NCBI RefSeq assembly: GCF_000378385.1
Contig: NZ_KB899666.1
Span: 279,933 to 343,932 of the forward strand
Source of the DNA: Paenibacillus daejeonensis DSM 15491
GTDB taxonomy: Bacteria; Bacillota; Bacilli; Paenibacillales; Paenibacillaceae
DNA: 64,000 nt
Reading direction: 5' to 3'
Part shown: in pieces, positions 63,716 to 64,000 of the stretch
How the letters are laid out: each line of letters begins with the position of its first letter
Position numbering within the stretch: the first letter of the stretch is position 1
The notes under the pieces: generated by a model
Databases searched by the model: none
Told to the model about the DNA's origin: nothing
What the model saw: only the letters and a program-made list of their open reading frames with translations
Translations under genes and position numbers: made by a program

Positions 63716-64000
63716 ATACAGTAGTTTGTGTACCATGATTTGGAGTCTATCCAAAGCATAAAAAAGAAGGGTATTCTCGGGAGTGACGAAACCACCAAGA
63801 AAGGACCCTTCTCGATGACTACTATAACCCAAAGCACACTGAATGAGCTAGTTGAAAATCTTGTTACTGACTTCGTGAAAAACACGCTGGAGACCATCAT
63901 GCGAGCAGAGATCCAATCGCATCTGGAGGAGAATCAAGACGGACCGCACAACAGTCGAAATGGTTACTACAAACGAACGCTCCATACGAAATTCGGCCAC
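63716..64000 (+). mobile_element. IS256-family insertion sequence, left end (incomplete)
   Basis: The left end is placed near 63716 by the GATATACAGTAGTTTGTGTACC text, which fits the end of IS256-type elements only in general style, so the limit is approximate. It holds the transposase start and continues past the window. Confidence 0.75.
63815..64000 (+). CDS. IS256-family transposase, N-terminal part (runs off the window)
   Basis: 62 residues are seen: MTTITQSTLNELVENLVTD.., ending with NSRNGYYKRTLHTKFGH, the strongly conserved start of IS256-family DDE transposases. The ATG has AAAGGA. GAAGGGT at 63766-63772 pairs with ACCCTTC at 63805-63811 beside the ribosome site, so transcripts entering from outside would hide it, a known protective design in insertion sequences. 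Confidence 0.93.
   Translation, partial: MTTITQSTLNELVENLVTDFVKNTLETIMRAEIQSHLEENQDGPHNSRNGYYKRTLHTKFGH

Overview
The window reads as a piece of chromosome from a low- to mid-GC Bacillota, most likely Paenibacillus or a close relative (inference). The reasons are the Bacillus-type purine operon order purEKBCSQLFMNHD with a PurR-type operator and a guanine riboswitch, YesN/YesM-type two-component genes beside LplB/YtcP-type sugar permeases, strong AGGAGG-type ribosome sites with ATG, GTG and TTG starts, and intrinsic terminators with long U-tracts after many genes or operons. No rRNA, tRNA or CRISPR array was seen.

Layout. 1-10.6 kb (minus strand): a polysaccharide-utilisation locus with two heparinase II/III-like proteins, an SDR oxidoreductase, a YesM/YesN two-component system, a lipoprotein sugar-binding protein, two permeases and a small tautomerase. 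10.8-12.8 kb: a GntR-ABC transporter operon of YtrAB type with a near-ideal palindromic operator. 12.9-27.7 kb: the complete de novo IMP pathway (purE to purD) with operator, promoter, long leader, guanine riboswitch and terminators; two gaps inside the operon carry dispersed repeats. 27.8-34.3 kb: a membrane-tethered PstS-like protein and two tandem class A penicillin-binding proteins with very charged C-terminal tails. 34.4-38.3 kb: MgtE, then a three-gene ADP-ribose cluster (microbial PARG, NADAR, NrtR-like Nudix regulator). 38.7-40.6 kb: a guanine/hypoxanthine permease under a second guanine riboswitch. 40.7-48.2 kb: a lipoprotein, a sugar dehydrogenase/isomerase pair with a divergent AraC regulator, a Crp/Fnr regulator, an APH-fold kinase preceded by a leader peptide and tandem terminators, and a PadR-CPBP protease pair. 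48.3-50.9 kb: a small inserted segment flanked by 51-bp copies of the guaA 3' end. 50.8-52.4 kb: guaA. 52.5-57.8 kb: a MoxR-DUF58-transglutaminase operon. 58.4-63.0 kb: Bcp peroxiredoxin, a DUF990-type ABC transporter and an LCP cell-wall ligase with a long leader. 63.3-64.0 kb: a 51-bp repeat array and the start of an IS256-family element.

How the parts connect. Purine metabolism is the main theme: de novo synthesis, GMP synthesis and guanine/hypoxanthine uptake are all here, and the first and third carry guanine aptamers. The sugar locus looks like a self-contained sensing, import and degradation unit for a uronic-acid-containing polymer; the substrate cannot be read from sequence.

The most unusual structure is outside genes. 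Five intergenic regions carry repeats with periods of 50-52 bp but different sequences at each place, two of them in the same mirrored two-plus-two arrangement. A separate hairpin-containing repeat occurs four times. The best candidates for undescribed biology are these periodic arrays, the leader-peptide attenuator before the APH-fold kinase, the guaA-flanked insertion and the self-regulated ADP-ribose cluster.
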